Below are positions 16,700 through 25,068 of a stretch of DNA of 64,000 nt, one piece after another. How positions within the stretch are numbered: the first letter of the stretch is position 1; every line of letters begins with the position of its first letter. This DNA is from JACPYF01 sp964348695. Its GTDB lineage: Bacteria; Patescibacteriota; Saccharimonadia; Saccharimonadales; Saccharimonadaceae. The position numbers and the translations under genes were made by a program. Where the stretch lies: assembly GCA_964348695.1 (NCBI GenBank), contig CAYGDI010000001.1, forward strand, positions 124,001 to 188,000, written 5' to 3'. Under the pieces are notes generated by a model. That model was not told where the DNA came from, ran no database searches, and was given only the letters and a program-made list of their open reading frames with translations.

Positions 16700-17865
16700 G
16701 ATACTGCCTTTTCTGGTGCGATAGCGGTAATCCATGTCTGCCCTCTTTCCAGAGGAATGATTTTGCCAGCGCTGTCAACAAATGTTATCTGGCTTTTTTT
16801 GGAGTCTTTTTTCCAGGTAGCAGCCATGTGTGTGCCGTTTTGAAAAATATGTGCTTCGCCGGAACCGATAGTTGTCATTTGTTCTCGATAACCATCTTCG
16901 AACCCAAGTTTTGTTGGTACTTTGATGACGATCACAACTCTCGGTGCTATCTGCCCAGCTTCGCGATCTGCATGTGCCGCGCCTGCTTGTGAGCGTATGT
17001 ATGTTTTTGTTGCACTGTCGTAGCTGTAGCTTGAGTTGTAGAGTGCGCTAGAAATCGTGACCTGTACCTGGTTCGCTACCTCAGTAGGTGTCGCTTTTGT
17101 TTTCTTTTTTGCAGCGGTTTTTGTGTCGACTGCTACGCGTTCAAACCCTGTGAAGTTTGATTCTACATAGCCCTTTCGGCTATTGAGGTCGTTGAGCTTT
17201 TCAAAGCTGGTATAGACATTGTGAGGTGCTTTGCGATCACTAGCACGCCAGTATGTACTGGCGTTGAAAAACTGATCAATATCGCGGTATTGGCCATTTC
17301 TAACCTCTTGCAGCGCATTATAGCTGCCACCTATATGTGCGATACTTGCATCAAAAGCAGCTGCCCAGTCTATGTAATATGGTCGTACAGATCGTACTGG
17401 TCCTATGAGCGCAGGTTGTTGTTCTTGGTAGATTGCCAAAAATCGAGTAATGCCGCCTTCGGCTATTGCCTCGAACACAACACCGCTATCTTTGAGCCCC
17501 GATTGTGGACGGGCGCTTGGGCTATTTTCTAGCATGATGGCGGTGACTGCCCTTTTCGTTGCGGCTTCGTCCAACACTTCGTTGCCTGTGAGTGGTGAGT
17601 AGTATTTTTGCTCTACTTTTTTGCGAATAATTGTGCCTAGTGTGATAATCTCTGGGTCTTTGTACTGAGCCAGCATAGCTAGCAAGCCCACGCCTGTCGC
17701 TATGATGATGAATATACTAGCGAAGAAATAACGCAGTCCGCGATCATCATGCAAGATCTGATGGACTCTAGTCCAGCGTTTGGGTTTGAGCTCGCGTGAT
17801 CTTTGAGCTTTGTCGTGGAGCGTGCCATCGAAGTGTTTACGTTTTTCTTTGTTCAAAAAAGCCAT
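16690..17865 (-). CDS. DUF3048 (YerB-like) membrane-anchored protein
   Basis: A 391-residue protein with a cytoplasmic basic N-terminus, one membrane helix (IFIIIATGVGLLAMLAQY) and an extracytoplasmic DUF3048 domain. Family hallmarks: AIMLENSPSARPQSGL, VFEAIAEGGITRFLAIYQ, GPVRSVRPYYIDWA and the C-terminal GQTWITAI. It is a cell-surface protein of unknown biochemical role. The true start is the ATG at 17865: TATAAT (17872-17877) ends 6 bases upstream, and the longer frame to 18099 would cross a terminator hairpin. It heads the operon with the sensor kinase. Confidence 0.9.
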   Translation of the reverse strand: MAFLNKEKRKHFDGTLHDKAQRSRELKPKRWTRVHQILHDDRGLRYFFASIFIIIATGVGLLAMLAQYKDPEIITLGTIIRKKVEQKYYSPLTGNEVLDEAATKRAVTAIMLENSPSARPQSGLKDSGVVFEAIAEGGITRFLAIYQEQQPALIGPVRSVRPYYIDWAAAFDASIAHIGGSYNALQEVRNGQYRDIDQFFNASTYWRASDRKAPHNVYTSFEKLNDLNSRKGYVESNFTGFERVAVDTKTAAKKKTKATPTEVANQVQVTISSALYNSSYSYDSATKTYIRSQAGAAHADREAGQIAPRVVIVIKVPTKLGFEDGYREQMTTIGSGEAHIFQNGTHMAATWKKDSKKSQITFVDSAGKIIPLERGQTWITAIAPEKAVSWQ

Positions 17866-17895
17866 AAGCGTATTATACCTTAAAATGACATGAAA

Positions 17896-17927
17896 AACCC
17901 CCGGCCACTGGTATGTGGTCGGGGGTT
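17896..17927 (-). terminator. Terminator of the 255-aa gene
   Basis: An imperfect 13-bp stem (AACCCCCG... with ...CGGGGGTT; inner GACCAC/GTGGCC) followed on the minus strand by a U-run. Confidence 0.85.
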
Positions 17928-17935
17928 GTGTGCAC

Positions 17936-18703
17936 CTACGAGAGGAGGCCGTCGTTGCTGGCGTCAATGAGCTGACCGTGAAAGTCGGGCTCTTCCCAGA
18001 TAGCGATCGGAGCTTTGAACTCGGGCTCGTTTTCGACAAAGGCGAACACGATTGGATCGTATGCTCGACGACGGTCAACCTCGAGCTCAGAAAACTCAAA
18101 CTCGACTTCGGGAATCACTGCACGGATATCCATCATCAACTTGAGGACGTACTCTGGTATGACCCTGGTCAGCGTCCCGTCTTTTCTGTGCAAATGACGG
18201 GACGTCCATTTGGCTTTTTTCAAGACGAACTTGTTATCAGTGACCGTTATTGAAAGAAAAATCAGAGCGAGGCTGAAAAAAGCCACTACCCCCAACGCAA
18301 GTCCAAAGTTATTGGACATATCGCCCCAAGGACTAGTTGCATCTGTCGCTAGCAGAACAACAAGGGAGATTATCCACCCTGGTACTAGGAACGCTCTGGC
18401 GATTTTTTGTCGCTGTATGCGTTTCTTGTTGGCTTGCTTCTCAGCCCTATTGACCTGCTGTCTCTGGTAGGTCTTGACATCCTTTGGCCTGTACAGCATG
18501 AACTCATGCTCCTGGAACATTGCCAGAAGCCTAGGTGTTTTGCCTTCTTTGAACTGCACAGCGTTTGGGACTTTGTATCCCAAAGATTCTTCTACTTTTT
18601 TTGCGAACACTGCAACAGGAGCGTCTTGTGTGGAGTCTGGGTACTCCTCGTCAACAAGCTGCTGAGCAGGTATGCGAATCGGCGCAACTAACGTCGCTGA
18701 CAT
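17936..18703 (-). CDS. Hypothetical membrane protein
   Basis: A 255-residue protein with a ~105-residue cytoplasmic N-terminus ending in a Lys/Gln/Arg-rich helix (QANKKRIQRQKIARAF), two membrane helices (WIISLVVLLATD and LALGVVAFFSLALIFLSI), and a ~85-residue C-terminus rich in Glu. Family unknown. It lies just 3' of the structured repeat at 18793-18868 and ends in its own terminator. Translation signals near 18703 are weak (GAGGCAGC). Confidence 0.65.
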   Translation of the reverse strand: MSATLVAPIRIPAQQLVDEEYPDSTQDAPVAVFAKKVEESLGYKVPNAVQFKEGKTPRLLAMFQEHEFMLYRPKDVKTYQRQQVNRAEKQANKKRIQRQKIARAFLVPGWIISLVVLLATDATSPWGDMSNNFGLALGVVAFFSLALIFLSITVTDNKFVLKKAKWTSRHLHRKDGTLTRVIPEYVLKLMMDIRAVIPEVEFEFSELEVDRRRAYDPIVFAFVENEPEFKAPIAIWEEPDFHGQLIDASNDGLLS

Positions 18704-18792
18704 TGCTGCCTCTTTCTATCGATTTGTAGGGACGAACCTTCACTTCTTGAAGATTTGCTATACTATAACATTTTATATAGTCACTGGTCAAC

Positions 18793-18868
18793 ATCGTACC
18801 AGAATAGTCGACTGTTCGACTCGTCTGGTACGAGGACAGAGGAGCTTTGGGGCTCCGCGGAACCTCGT
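18793..18868. repeat. Structured 3'-end repeat, copy 1
   Basis: Positions 18793-18845 are identical over 53 bases to 19707-19759. The repeat folds as CGTACCAGA/TCTGGTACG enclosing AGTCGA-CTGT-TCGACT. A second hairpin, GGAGC/GCTCC inside CGAGG/CCTCG, follows; its loop differs between copies while the pairing is kept. It lies 8 bases 3' of the stop of the 114-aa gene. No U-run follows either orientation. Confidence 0.8.
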
Positions 18869-18875
18869 AGTTTGC

Positions 18876-19220
18876 TTAGTGCAGATTTTCTGCCCGTAAC
18901 TTGTAACGCCAGTTGCAATTGACTGTCACTTCGCGACCTGTCTTCACCGACAGGTATTTGCTCAGTTGTTCTGCGAGCTTGTAGCGAGTCATGACTGTTT
19001 TGAAGCCGACTTTGTTACCAGCTTTTCTCAGAGCAAGTCGTTGCTTGAGGGGGATGGAGTATTCACCGATTGTGGCGTTTCCTCCCGTATCCCAGCTGAG
19101 TGCGGCGTCGTTTTCGAGCTCAGTCGCGAGCTCTTCAGCGAACGCGTTGATTGTCTTGTAAAAGGCCTCGAAGCCAAAATGCTCGTTCAAGGTCATCATG
19201 CTTGTTGCCGTGCCACTCAT
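18876..19220 (-). CDS. Small basic protein, family of three (copy A)
   Basis: A 114-residue protein of unknown family. The last ~60 residues (IPLKQRLALRKAGNKVGF, then LAEQLSKYLSVKTG and VTVNCNWRYKLR) follow the same pattern as the two neighbours: an IP motif, a helix, a TG-like turn and a basic aromatic strand at the end. This suggests divergent paralogues, perhaps small nucleic-acid-binding proteins (inference). It is second in an operon with copy B (39-base gap) and is followed by the structured repeat. Confidence 0.65.
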   Translation of the reverse strand: MSGTATSMMTLNEHFGFEAFYKTINAFAEELATELENDAALSWDTGGNATIGEYSIPLKQRLALRKAGNKVGFKTVMTRYKLAEQLSKYLSVKTGREVTVNCNWRYKLRAENLH

Positions 19221-19259
19221 CTTGTCTCCTTTATCTAGAGTTTGATGGAATGATCAGAA

Positions 19260-19580
19260 CTATTTGGCCGTGATCCACCAGCGGCCGATGTTGACTTTGG
19301 TGTTCACACCAAGCCTTGTCTCGATCTCGCACGCGAGATCTTCGCGGATTTCGCTAGATTCGTGCCCCAAGAGGTCAACGAGTCTTTTGATGGTTTGTTT
19401 TGTTGCTTTGGGTATGCGCATACGCATCGGTCCGTACGACGTCAACTCACCCTGGTAGGGCTTGCTGCGTGCCTTTCTTATGCGATAGGCAATATCCGCT
19501 GCTTCGGCAACGAGATCTTGTCGTATCCAGCGGATCTGGCTGTTCTTTATAGTTAGACCGTTATTGTTTGCAAGTCTCAC
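19260..19580 (-). CDS. Small basic protein, family of three (copy B)
   Basis: A 106-residue, strongly basic protein. The C-terminal pattern IPKATKQTIKRLVDLLG ... LACEIETRLGVNTKVNIGRWW parallels copies A and C. No known domain is recognised. The leader (19661-19690) resembles that of copy C, including AAGAGTTA and TATTTATATCA, so both operons share a promoter type. It is first in its operon, before copy A. Confidence 0.65.
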   Translation of the reverse strand: MRLANNNGLTIKNSQIRWIRQDLVAEAADIAYRIRKARSKPYQGELTSYGPMRMRIPKATKQTIKRLVDLLGHESSEIREDLACEIETRLGVNTKVNIGRWWITAK

Positions 19581-19706
19581 ATTTCTCCTCTGCCCGAATT
19601 GTTAGAAGCTTGTCTGTTGACTAGTTCTTACGACTCCTTTTTTCAGGGTTTGACCGAATAAAGAGTTACGATATTTATATCACAAAAATGATAATATATC
19701 AATAGT

Positions 19707-19784
19707 ATCGTACCAGAATAGTCGACTGTTCGACTCGTCTGGTACGAGGACAGAGGAGCGGTGGCTCCAGAGAGTCCTCGCATG
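19707..19784. repeat. Structured 3'-end repeat, copy 2
   Basis: The 53-base identical block is 19707-19759. The adjoining hairpin (GAGGAC/GTCCTC with GGAGC-cacc-GCTCC inside) keeps the fold of copy 1 with different sequence. It lies 6 bases 3' of the stop of the 39-aa gene. Confidence 0.8.
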
Positions 19785-19789
19785 CCATG

Positions 19790-19909
19790 TCAGCCCCATT
19801 TGAAGTAGTAATACCTCTCTGTTGGCGACATGTTATGTATACGCCACCACAAAGGCGTGACGATGCCGAAGCCGCACGCTATAGAACATAACAGCAGTGA
19901 TTTTTTCAT
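19790..19909 (-). CDS. 39-aa hydrophobic microprotein
   Basis: A 39-codon ORF starting MKKSLLLCSIACGFGIV: a short basic start, one membrane helix, then a charged, aromatic tail ending YYYFKWG. It starts 16 bases after the stop of copy C, with GGGGTGG upstream of the ATG at 19909, and is followed at once by the structured repeat. Probably a small membrane peptide of the same operon. Function unknown. Confidence 0.55.
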   Translation of the reverse strand: MKKSLLLCSIACGFGIVTPLWWRIHNMSPTERYYYFKWG

Positions 19910-19925
19910 GATCCACCCCGTGTCT

Positions 19926-20237
19926 TTAGAGTCTTGCATGGATACGAAAGCGCCCACAGTGCACCTTCGGGTTGTTGAAGTTGAACTCCTTTTTTAACTG
20001 GACTTCCACCATCTCTGCAAATGCTTTTCGCATGGTGCTGGGCATCCTTTTGTACGGAATACACAGCGCGTAGATGCCGATTTGGGCGTCGACGGGCAGT
20101 CGCATATTAACTCTGGTTTGCCACAACGCTTTGCTTTTTCTAACGAGTTTGCAAGCGATTTCGTTAGCTGTTATTAACACCTCCTCGACATCACTCGGCC
20201 GAGTATTTGGCGGTGCTTCTGATAACTGATTGCTCAC
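19926..20237 (-). CDS. Small basic protein, family of three (copy C)
   Basis: A 103-residue protein. Its C-terminal half (CIPYKRMPSTMRKAFAEM ... NNPKVHCGRFRIHARL) has the same layout as copies A and B. No known family is recognised. The start is the ATG at 20237, with GGAGG upstream. It is first in a two-gene operon with the 39-aa membrane peptide. Its promoter region (20306-20332) resembles that of copy B. Confidence 0.65.
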   Translation of the reverse strand: MSNQLSEAPPNTRPSDVEEVLITANEIACKLVRKSKALWQTRVNMRLPVDAQIGIYALCIPYKRMPSTMRKAFAEMVEVQLKKEFNFNNPKVHCGRFRIHARL

Positions 20238-20332
20238 CTTTTCCTCCGTCCGAATTGTGAATTCTCGTTATTGCTAACGAGCTGACTACTCCTACAACGA
20301 TGTAAAAGAGTTATGTTATTTATATCATAAAA

Positions 20333-21817
20333 TTACGGTTGCTGCAAACGTCTTAGCACTGTTTCTTTGCCTAGTAGTGCGAGTGTGTCGTTGAGCTGTG
20401 GGCTAAAAGGTGCCCAGGTGGTATATATGCGGATTAGGCTAAATAATATTCCGGGTTTTTCACCAGTTGTTTCGAGTAGTTGGTTGAGTGTTTGTTGAAT
20501 AGCATCTGGGGTAAATTCACTATTTTCTAGTGAAGTTTTGGCTTGTTTGATCAGTTCCGATCTTTTCTCTGATGGTACTTTGCTGAGTTGTTTGTTGCTT
20601 TCGATCAATTCCATATTGGGCTGCGGATCATCAAAGAAATAGCCAAACTGGCGAAGATCGGTCAAGGTTTTGAGCCGGTCTTTTGCTAGGTCCAGGATCT
20701 TTAGTTTGTACTGTTCGTCTGCGGCCTGTGCATTATCAGGCCAGTAATTACCCACCTTTTCGTACAAATCGTGGGTAGAATGTTGGCGAATGAACTGTCC
20801 ATTTACCCACTCTAGGCGTTTTTCGTCAAAAGTCGCTGGGCTTTTTTGTATGTGATCTAATCTAAAGCGTTCCTTTAATTTTTCTATATTGTAGATTTCA
20901 TCTTCAGTAGCATCATTCCAGCCAAGCTGAGCGAGATAACTCAGAAGTGCCTCTGGTAAATACCCTTTGTCGCGGTAGTCTAAGGTGTTGGTATCACCCG
21001 TACGTTTTGACAGTTTTTTGCCGTCGGTTCCGTTTATGACTGGCAGGTGCACAAACTCAGGGTGCTCATTAAAACCTAGGGCTTTGTAAAGCAAAATGTG
21101 TTTTGCGGTAGATGCTATAAACTCGTCACCACGCAGGACGTGGGTAATTTGCATCTTGTGGTCATCTATAACATTGGCAAAGTTGTAAGTCGGAAACCCG
21201 TCTGACTTTTGCAGGATAAAATCATCGATGTCGACAAGTTTTTGGTGTAGATTACCCCGAACAGGCTCTCTCCACTCCACGGCTGGGTATTTCTTGCCAG
21301 ATTCTTCATGTACGAATATGAGTCCTTCAAGTTGATCGCATGCCATAACGTCTAAGCGTACAACATATGGTTGTGACTCGTTGCCTTCTGTCGTTGCCAT
21401 ATCCCTGCGAAACAAAAAGGCTCGTTTTTCTTGTTTCGCCTGTTCGCGTAGTTCGTTTAGCTGTTTGCTAGTAGTCCAATCGCGATATGCTAGTCCACTA
21501 GCAAGCAACGCATCGATATTTTCGCTGTATAGGCCGTCTTCGTGGCGTTTGGACTGTACAAACTCTATATTTTGGTGCTGACCCTCGCTTATCCAAAAAC
21601 CATCGTCAGGTACGAGGCTGAGCCACTCTAGGCTGTCGACGATTTGGGCAACGCCCTCTTCTACGTAGCGTTCGCGGTCGGTGTCTTCTAGGCGTAAAAT
21701 GAATTTGCCGCCTTGTTGTTTAGCGTATAAATAGTTGAACAGTGCAGTCCTCACGCCTCCAATATGCAAAAATCCAGTTGGGCTGGGGGCAAAACGAGTA
21801 CGGGCTTCACTAATCAT
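20333..21817 (-). CDS. gltX: Glutamyl-tRNA synthetase
   Basis: A 494-residue class I synthetase that charges tRNA-Glu. Signatures: RFAPSPTGFLHIGGVRTAL (HIGH-type motif HIGG) at the N-terminus and the KMSKS equivalent KLSKRTGD near residue 255, followed by the alpha-helical anticodon domain. The start is the ATG at 21817: TAGAAT (21825-21830) ends 7 bases upstream, so the mRNA should be leaderless; the longer frame to 21877 has no signal. With no glnS or gat genes in the window, I cannot say whether it is discriminating. Confidence 0.97.
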   Translation of the reverse strand: MISEARTRFAPSPTGFLHIGGVRTALFNYLYAKQQGGKFILRLEDTDRERYVEEGVAQIVDSLEWLSLVPDDGFWISEGQHQNIEFVQSKRHEDGLYSENIDALLASGLAYRDWTTSKQLNELREQAKQEKRAFLFRRDMATTEGNESQPYVVRLDVMACDQLEGLIFVHEESGKKYPAVEWREPVRGNLHQKLVDIDDFILQKSDGFPTYNFANVIDDHKMQITHVLRGDEFIASTAKHILLYKALGFNEHPEFVHLPVINGTDGKKLSKRTGDTNTLDYRDKGYLPEALLSYLAQLGWNDATEDEIYNIEKLKERFRLDHIQKSPATFDEKRLEWVNGQFIRQHSTHDLYEKVGNYWPDNAQAADEQYKLKILDLAKDRLKTLTDLRQFGYFFDDPQPNMELIESNKQLSKVPSEKRSELIKQAKTSLENSEFTPDAIQQTLNQLLETTGEKPGILFSLIRIYTTWAPFSPQLNDTLALLGKETVLRRLQQP

Positions 21818-21845
21818 TATTTCTATTCTAACAGATAAAGGCATG

Positions 21846-21866
21846 AAAAAAACGCCCGAAGGCGTT
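21846..21866 (-). terminator. Terminator of the 133-aa gene
   Basis: AACGCC-TTCG-GGCGTT on the minus strand followed by a U-run. A second, perfect 13-bp hairpin (GCTATCCCGTCGC with its complement, 21893-21929) lies between it and the stop codon. Confidence 0.85.
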
Positions 21867-21892
21867 ATGTATGACAAGTAGATGTTATGGGG

Positions 21893-21929
21893 GCTATCCC
21901 GTCGCCCCTGATTGGTGCGACGGGATAGC
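21893..21929 (-). other. Perfect 13-bp hairpin 3' of the 133-aa gene
   Basis: GCTATCCCGTCGC (21893-21905) pairs fully with GCGACGGGATAGC (21917-21929) around an 11-base loop. It starts 5 bases after the stop codon and precedes the real terminator, so it may protect the mRNA 3' end. Confidence 0.6.
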
Positions 21930-21934
21930 TGAAC

Positions 21935-22336
21935 TCAGTTGAGACTGAAACCAAGCTGCGAGGAGTTCATAGGCCCCACTCCAAAGATGAGTGATGGCGA
22001 GACGGACTCCAGCACGCCAAAGACGAGACATGGGCAAGGTACGAATTCCACATCCGTCATTTCCTTGCCTGCCGCCTTGGCGACGAGCAAGTTACCGCGC
22101 TCGACCTCCGCTGCGATGGTGGCATCGTCCTGAGTTGCTTCGTCGTCGACGTAACCGAGAACGAGTTCACCTTCGCCATTGATTTCGACTGAGCTGTAGC
22201 CGGGTATGGCTACAAGTTCTGGGAAAACCTTCTCATCCCATTCGATCGACACTGGTTCCTGAGAAACAGCATCAATAGGGCTGAAACAAACTCCTTTTTC
22301 GTGGTCGTGGATCATGAATACCAAAGATGTTTCCAT
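21935..22336 (-). CDS. Hypothetical protein
   Basis: A 133-residue acidic protein of unknown family, probably beta-rich (SIEWDEKVFPELVAIPGYSS). A CPC motif lies in VEFVPCPCLVFGV. No membrane segment. GGGAGG precedes the ATG at 22336. A likely -35 TTGACA lies about 115 bases upstream, giving a long leader. It is a single-gene transcript with two 3' hairpins. Confidence 0.65.
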   Translation of the reverse strand: METSLVFMIHDHEKGVCFSPIDAVSQEPVSIEWDEKVFPELVAIPGYSSVEINGEGELVLGYVDDEATQDDATIAAEVERGNLLVAKAAGKEMTDVEFVPCPCLVFGVLESVSPSLIFGVGPMNSSQLGFSLN

Positions 22337-22490
22337 ATTGACCTCCCGGTTTCGGCATAACTTCTACTTGTCAAAGGGCGTCACACACGACCCCGAAAAC
22401 AAGAAAAGTCATTGATTTACAAAAGGGTGTTGACTGAAAATACATTAACACATAATTATGCTTTATGTCAATACTGGCCAAGGAGCTAGA

Positions 22491-23501
22491 TTACATACTA
22501 GCTACAATGCGCTGGACTTGTTGATTGGACAAAGGTGCGCTGCCGTCGAGTACGTGTAGTATGCCGCCGTTGACCCATACGGCTTTTTTGTCATAGGTGT
22601 AGACTGTCAATCCTTGTACGCTATGTGTCTGGTAATCATTGCGTGAATCCTCTTCGACATAGTTGTCGAGGGTTGCTGTAGAATCCCAATCAGTTGGTCG
22701 TTGGCTGATCTTGTACCCCGCTCCACTACCCGGTTGTTTGTAGCTGATGTTGACTTCGTCATCTTGGTATTTTATTGGTCCATTTATCTGGTAGCCCATT
22801 GGTTGGTAAGAAGGTAACGATGCATCAATACCAGTGCTGGCGGCAGCAATACGTATCGATAGGTTCGGGATATTGAGGTATGTTAGGTAGCCACCCAAGA
22901 CGACAAGAGCTAAACTAGTCATCATGACACTAGTAAAACGTGTTCTATGTACACGGTGGTGCCCGTTGTGGGATTTTTGATGCGAATTGATGCTATGCGC
23001 TGGTACTTGCTCGACTGCTTTACTGAGCAGGTGTTCTTTTATGAGACGAGAATTGATCGGCAGTGTTTTTTTGGTCACTTTGGCGTGGTATTCAGCATTT
23101 GCCTTTTCCAGTGCTCTTGTCTGAGCTAGGAGGTCTTTGTCGATAGGTTTTTTGATAATGTGCTGAGCTTTTGGTGTGGCAAATTTTGTGATACGTTCGG
23201 ATTTTTGGACGCGGCGGTGTACGCGGTGTGCGCTAGGTTTGACTCTGCTTGCAGGTTTTTTTAGCGCTGCTCGTTTGAGCGTGGTAGAACGCTGTAGATT
23301 AGGCCGTGCGTGTGGTGCGACTGCACGAGATTTTTGAGGGTGTGATTTTACCTTTGGTGTGGGTGTTGCTGTAGCTGGAGCAATATCAGCAATCATCTGC
23401 TGCTTTTTGGCAGGTGTTACAACCCTATGTGCAACGGGTTGTCCAGTTGCGACATCATAGATCTTTCCGTTTATGATGACAGTTTGTTTTTTGGCACTCA
23501 T
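22491..23501 (-). CDS. Membrane-anchored protein with DUF4367-like C-terminus
   Basis: A 336-residue protein. Residues 1-185 are Lys/Arg/His/Pro-rich and disordered. One membrane helix follows (FTSVMMTSLALVVLGGYLTYL). The C-terminal ~110 residues (YQPMGYQINGPIKYQDDEVN, AVWVNGGILHVLDG, LSNQQVQRIVASM) look like the DUF4367 surface domains common in Saccharibacteria. The N-terminus faces the cytoplasm and could bind nucleic acid (inference). AAGGA precedes the ATG. It is divergent from the PEGA-protein gene. Confidence 0.75.
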   Translation of the reverse strand: MSAKKQTVIINGKIYDVATGQPVAHRVVTPAKKQQMIADIAPATATPTPKVKSHPQKSRAVAPHARPNLQRSTTLKRAALKKPASRVKPSAHRVHRRVQKSERITKFATPKAQHIIKKPIDKDLLAQTRALEKANAEYHAKVTKKTLPINSRLIKEHLLSKAVEQVPAHSINSHQKSHNGHHRVHRTRFTSVMMTSLALVVLGGYLTYLNIPNLSIRIAAASTGIDASLPSYQPMGYQINGPIKYQDDEVNISYKQPGSGAGYKISQRPTDWDSTATLDNYVEEDSRNDYQTHSVQGLTVYTYDKKAVWVNGGILHVLDGSAPLSNQQVQRIVASM

Positions 23502-23620
23502 TTTTCCTTTTCCTCACGTAGTCATTATCAGACTGCTTGTGCTTACCAGCAGTATACAATGTTAAAGGTCGTTTTTGCAATAGTTTTGTGTGAGCATTGT
23601 GAGGTATAATAAAAAAACAT

Positions 23621-25057
23621 ATGCACCATAATCCAAAACAGCGTCAGCGCGAGCTCCTGAAGCGTACTTTGATCTACGCGATCATGACTATTTCTGTCAT
23701 CTCTCTCGTTGTACTTTCTCTCTTTTTGGTGCTGGGCTACAATGTTGACGGAGATGGTCCGCCAGAACAAGGTGGTCTTGTGCAGTTTCGTAGTTTTCCA
23801 ACAGATGCAGAGATCAGTGTTGATGGCTCAAAACAAAGTATAAAGACAAATAGCAAAAAAAACCTTAGCGCTGGTTACCACAATGTCTCGATGAGTCTCA
23901 AAGAGTATCGTGGTTGGAGCAAGAGTTTTGATCTAGGTAGTGGCGAACTGCTATGGCTCAATGCACTACTCGTGCCGTCACGTATTACCACTACCGAAGT
24001 TGCTACTTTCGAGCAGCTCGCTAGTATGAAAGTTTCTCCTGACAAAAAATGGATAGCAATTATAGAAAAGCCACAAGACACGACCCTAAAAATCGTCGAT
24101 ATTCGTGACGAGAAAAAACCGAAGATCACTCAACTGGCTATACCTGAGAACGTTGTGAAACCAAATCCAGGTGACAGTTTCAAGATCGTCGAATGGGATT
24201 TTGGTTCTCGCTATATTTTGCTAACGCGTACAAACGGCGCCAAAACTGACTGGATCCGTCTGGATAGAAGTGATCCTGCGGGTGCACGCAATGTGTCAGA
24301 CATCAAAAATCTTGCAATTAGCGACGCCCATTTCGTGAGTACAAGTGGCAATGTACTGCAGGTACTTGCAGCTGGCGCGGTACAGCGAGTAGATATCTCT
24401 AGAACTGATGAAAAAATCACAAGTATTGCGCAAAACGTTCGTGAGTTTGAGCTCTACAACGACGATCGAGTAGGTTTTGTTGGTACAAAAGATACGGCAC
24501 TTGTTGTTGGGTATTACAACGATTTTACAAAGAAGAGTCGAACGATCAGAACGTATCCGCAAGATCAACCAAATGTGCACAATGCTATCACCAGCTATTT
24601 TAATGATGATTACCAAGCAATTTCGCATGGTACGACTATCGATATTATCAAGAACCCACTAGAAGAAAACCGATTGTTTGCTTCGTTTGAGCTACAAGCC
24701 GGCGTGCAGTGGCTGTATTTTTCAAATAGCGGTAGGTTCGTTGTAGCTCAAAACGGCTCTAGTCTGTCTGTTTATGATCTAGAGCGCAAGCAAAATTTTG
24801 TCTATACAATACCGAATAACCCACCGTACACGCTCGGGCATCATCTCAAATGGCTCGATGATTTTCATCTGGTGAGTGATCTTGGTGGGGTGCTGACGGT
24901 GTTTGAATACGATGGTACGAATATCGAGACGATCGGGAATGTCGCGCCTGGTCATGATATGAGTCTGAGTAACAATGGTAAGAGATTGTTTGATATAGGT
25001 ATCAATTCTGTGACACAAAAACCAGTGTTGCAATCTGCGGTTATGGTTATTGAGTAG
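23621..25057 (+). CDS. PEGA-domain surface protein with propeller-like C-terminus
   Basis: A 478-residue protein: one membrane helix at residues 15-40 (IYAIMTISVISLVVLSLFLV), a PEGA domain at ~50-110 (FRSFPTDAEISVDGSKQS ... LSAGYHNVSMSLKEYRGWSK), then a repeated beta-strand region to the end that looks like a beta-propeller (repeated WxxxxxY/V blades). It is an extracytoplasmic envelope protein. TATAAT ends 10 bases before the ATG with no Shine-Dalgarno. It is convergent with the sortase gene. Confidence 0.85.
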   Translation: MHHNPKQRQRELLKRTLIYAIMTISVISLVVLSLFLVLGYNVDGDGPPEQGGLVQFRSFPTDAEISVDGSKQSIKTNSKKNLSAGYHNVSMSLKEYRGWSKSFDLGSGELLWLNALLVPSRITTTEVATFEQLASMKVSPDKKWIAIIEKPQDTTLKIVDIRDEKKPKITQLAIPENVVKPNPGDSFKIVEWDFGSRYILLTRTNGAKTDWIRLDRSDPAGARNVSDIKNLAISDAHFVSTSGNVLQVLAAGAVQRVDISRTDEKITSIAQNVREFELYNDDRVGFVGTKDTALVVGYYNDFTKKSRTIRTYPQDQPNVHNAITSYFNDDYQAISHGTTIDIIKNPLEENRLFASFELQAGVQWLYFSNSGRFVVAQNGSSLSVYDLERKQNFVYTIPNNPPYTLGHHLKWLDDFHLVSDLGGVLTVFEYDGTNIETIGNVAPGHDMSLSNNGKRLFDIGINSVTQKPVLQSAVMVIE

Positions 25058-25068
25058 TACTCTTTGCT

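Noticed and set aside
17866..18099. N-terminal extension of the DUF3048 protein to 18099
   Set aside because: It would cross the terminator at 17896-17927 and lies upstream of the TATAAT box that fits the ATG at 17865.
18793..19784. CRISPR array or transposon ends for the two 53-bp repeats
   Set aside because: There are only two copies 0.9 kb apart with genes between them, no spacers, cas genes, transposase or target duplications.
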